From assembly GCA_964365905.1 (NCBI GenBank), contig CAYIRQ010000027.1, forward strand, positions 1-13,267: DNA of 13,267 bases, in the 5' to 3' direction. The DNA comes from CAYIRQ01 sp964365905. GTDB lineage: Bacteria; Patescibacteriota; Gracilibacteria; Peribacterales; Peribacteraceae. Both the position numbers and the translations under genes were made by a program. Numbering within the stretch: the first letter of the stretch is position 1; each line of letters begins with the position of its first letter. Shown in pieces: positions 12,680 through 13,267 of this stretch. The notes under the pieces were generated by a model, which saw only the letters and a program-made list of their open reading frames with translations, was not told where the DNA came from and did no database searches.

Positions 12680-13267
12680 ATGCCCACTTACCCCTTCCAC
12701 CGCATCGCCGTCACGGCGCGCGCAGGGTTCCCGGAAAAGGAACGGATTCTGGGAGATTTGGTGCAGGTTCTGAAGAAAGAGGGAGCGGAAGTGTTCCTCG
12801 ACCCAACGTTTTGCTCTGTCGATGGACTCAAACAGGAAAAAGGCTTTGAGGAGCTCAAAGATTTTGATCTTATCATCGTCCTCGGCGGTGACGGCACGAC
12901 GCTCCGCGCCGTGCGGAATCTCAAGGATTTCCGTATACCTTTGCTCACCGTGAACCGCGGGAATGTGGGATTTCTCGCGGAGTGCGACATCGCGGAGATG
13001 AGCAATGTTCTTCCGTCCCTTCTTCGTGGAGAAGGAATCATCGAAGAGAGGCTCTTGCTCTCGTGCACCATACGGCGCAATGAGGAAGAACAATCTTTCG
13101 GCATTGCTCTCAATGAAGTCGTTGTGAGCCAAAGCGCGATCGCGAGACTCATCGAACTCCCGACGAAAGTGAATGGCACCCCGCTCACGGTGTTCCGTGC
13201 GGACGTGCTCAGGACCATCCCCCTGACGATCGGTACCTGGAGCGCACTGTCGAGGATCAGTCAGTTC
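12680..13267 (+). CDS. nadK: NAD kinase, N-terminal part (3' end outside window)
   Basis: Phosphorylates NAD to NADP in the cytoplasm using ATP or polyphosphate. Seen: the GGDG motif (VLGGDGTTLRAVR, Gly69-Gly72), NRGNVGFLAE (92-101), the second conserved motif ALNEVVVS with Asn145-Glu146, and RLIELPTKVNGTPLTVFRAD, which normally leads into [15 protein letters not shown]. After residue 175 the expected glycine-rich motif is replaced by VLRTIPLTIGT, then WSALS; this looks like several small indels in the last 65 bases rather than biology. The gene runs off the right edge without a stop. The start at 12680 fits the family's N-terminus; an upstream repeat rules out a longer form. Confidence 0.9.
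   Translation, partial: MPTYPFHRIAVTARAGFPEKERILGDLVQVLKKEGAEVFLDPTFCSVDGLKQEKGFEELKDFDLIIVLGGDGTTLRAVRNLKDFRIPLLTVNRGNVGFLAECDIAEMSNVLPSLLRGEGIIEERLLLSCTIRRNEEEQSFGIALNEVVVSQSAIARLIELPTKVNGTPLTVFRADVLRTIPLTIGTWSALSRISQF

Noticed and set aside
1..13267. Alternative genetic code with UGA recoded
   Set aside because: Three genes end naturally in TGA (rdgB, the 96-residue gene and the membrane protein), and no conserved gene contains an internal TGA.

Overview
The window looks like a stretch of core chromosome from a small-genome bacterium, most likely a member of the Candidate Phyla Radiation (Patescibacteria). A Peribacteria-like lineage is an inference from gene style, GC content a little above half by eye, compact layout and the abundance of intergenic-type repeats inside genes; it is not proven here. 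UGA acts as a stop (three genes end in TGA) and no frame needs it recoded, which argues against the UGA-to-glycine code of Gracilibacteria/Absconditabacteria. No rRNA, tRNA, CRISPR array, phage or transposase gene was seen.

Layout, left to right: the 3' part of leuS (leucyl-tRNA synthetase, open at the left edge); a small unrecognised gene on the minus strand (1078-1458); an RsmF/NOL1-NOP2-Sun type rRNA m5C methyltransferase (1473-3038); dnaG primase (3069-4808); the primary sigma factor rpoD (4995-6236); a 1024-residue UvrD-type helicase with a C-terminal RecB-like nuclease domain (6297-9371); a small unknown gene (9381-9830); then, on the minus strand, rdgB/HAM1 (9832-10443), a 96-residue unknown protein (10492-10782) and a four-helix membrane protein with a polyproline tail (10785-11378). 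These are followed on the plus strand by a GT4-type glycosyltransferase (11423-12598) and a partial NAD kinase (12680 to the right edge). The dnaG-rpoD neighbourhood recalls the widespread macromolecular-synthesis cluster; the other genes serve translation, recombination/repair, nucleotide-pool cleansing, envelope work and cofactor synthesis. No gene-free stretch exceeds 300 bases; the longest is the 186-base dnaG-rpoD gap.

Two things stand out. First, several classes of short low-complexity or palindromic repeats sit not only between genes but inside the reading frames of leuS, rsmF, the helicase and the glycosyltransferase. They add in-frame peptides between conserved blocks without breaking the frame. 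One peptide (ELRIKNQEL) appears in both LeuRS and the methyltransferase. Second, nearly every gene lacks a Shine-Dalgarno sequence and has a -10-like hexamer ending 7-8 nt before the start codon (rpoD, helicase, rdgB, the membrane protein, the glycosyltransferase and perhaps NAD kinase). This fits leaderless or near-leaderless transcripts. I do not see a convincing new multi-gene defence or biosynthetic system. The unknown genes and the repeat intrusions are the real novelties.
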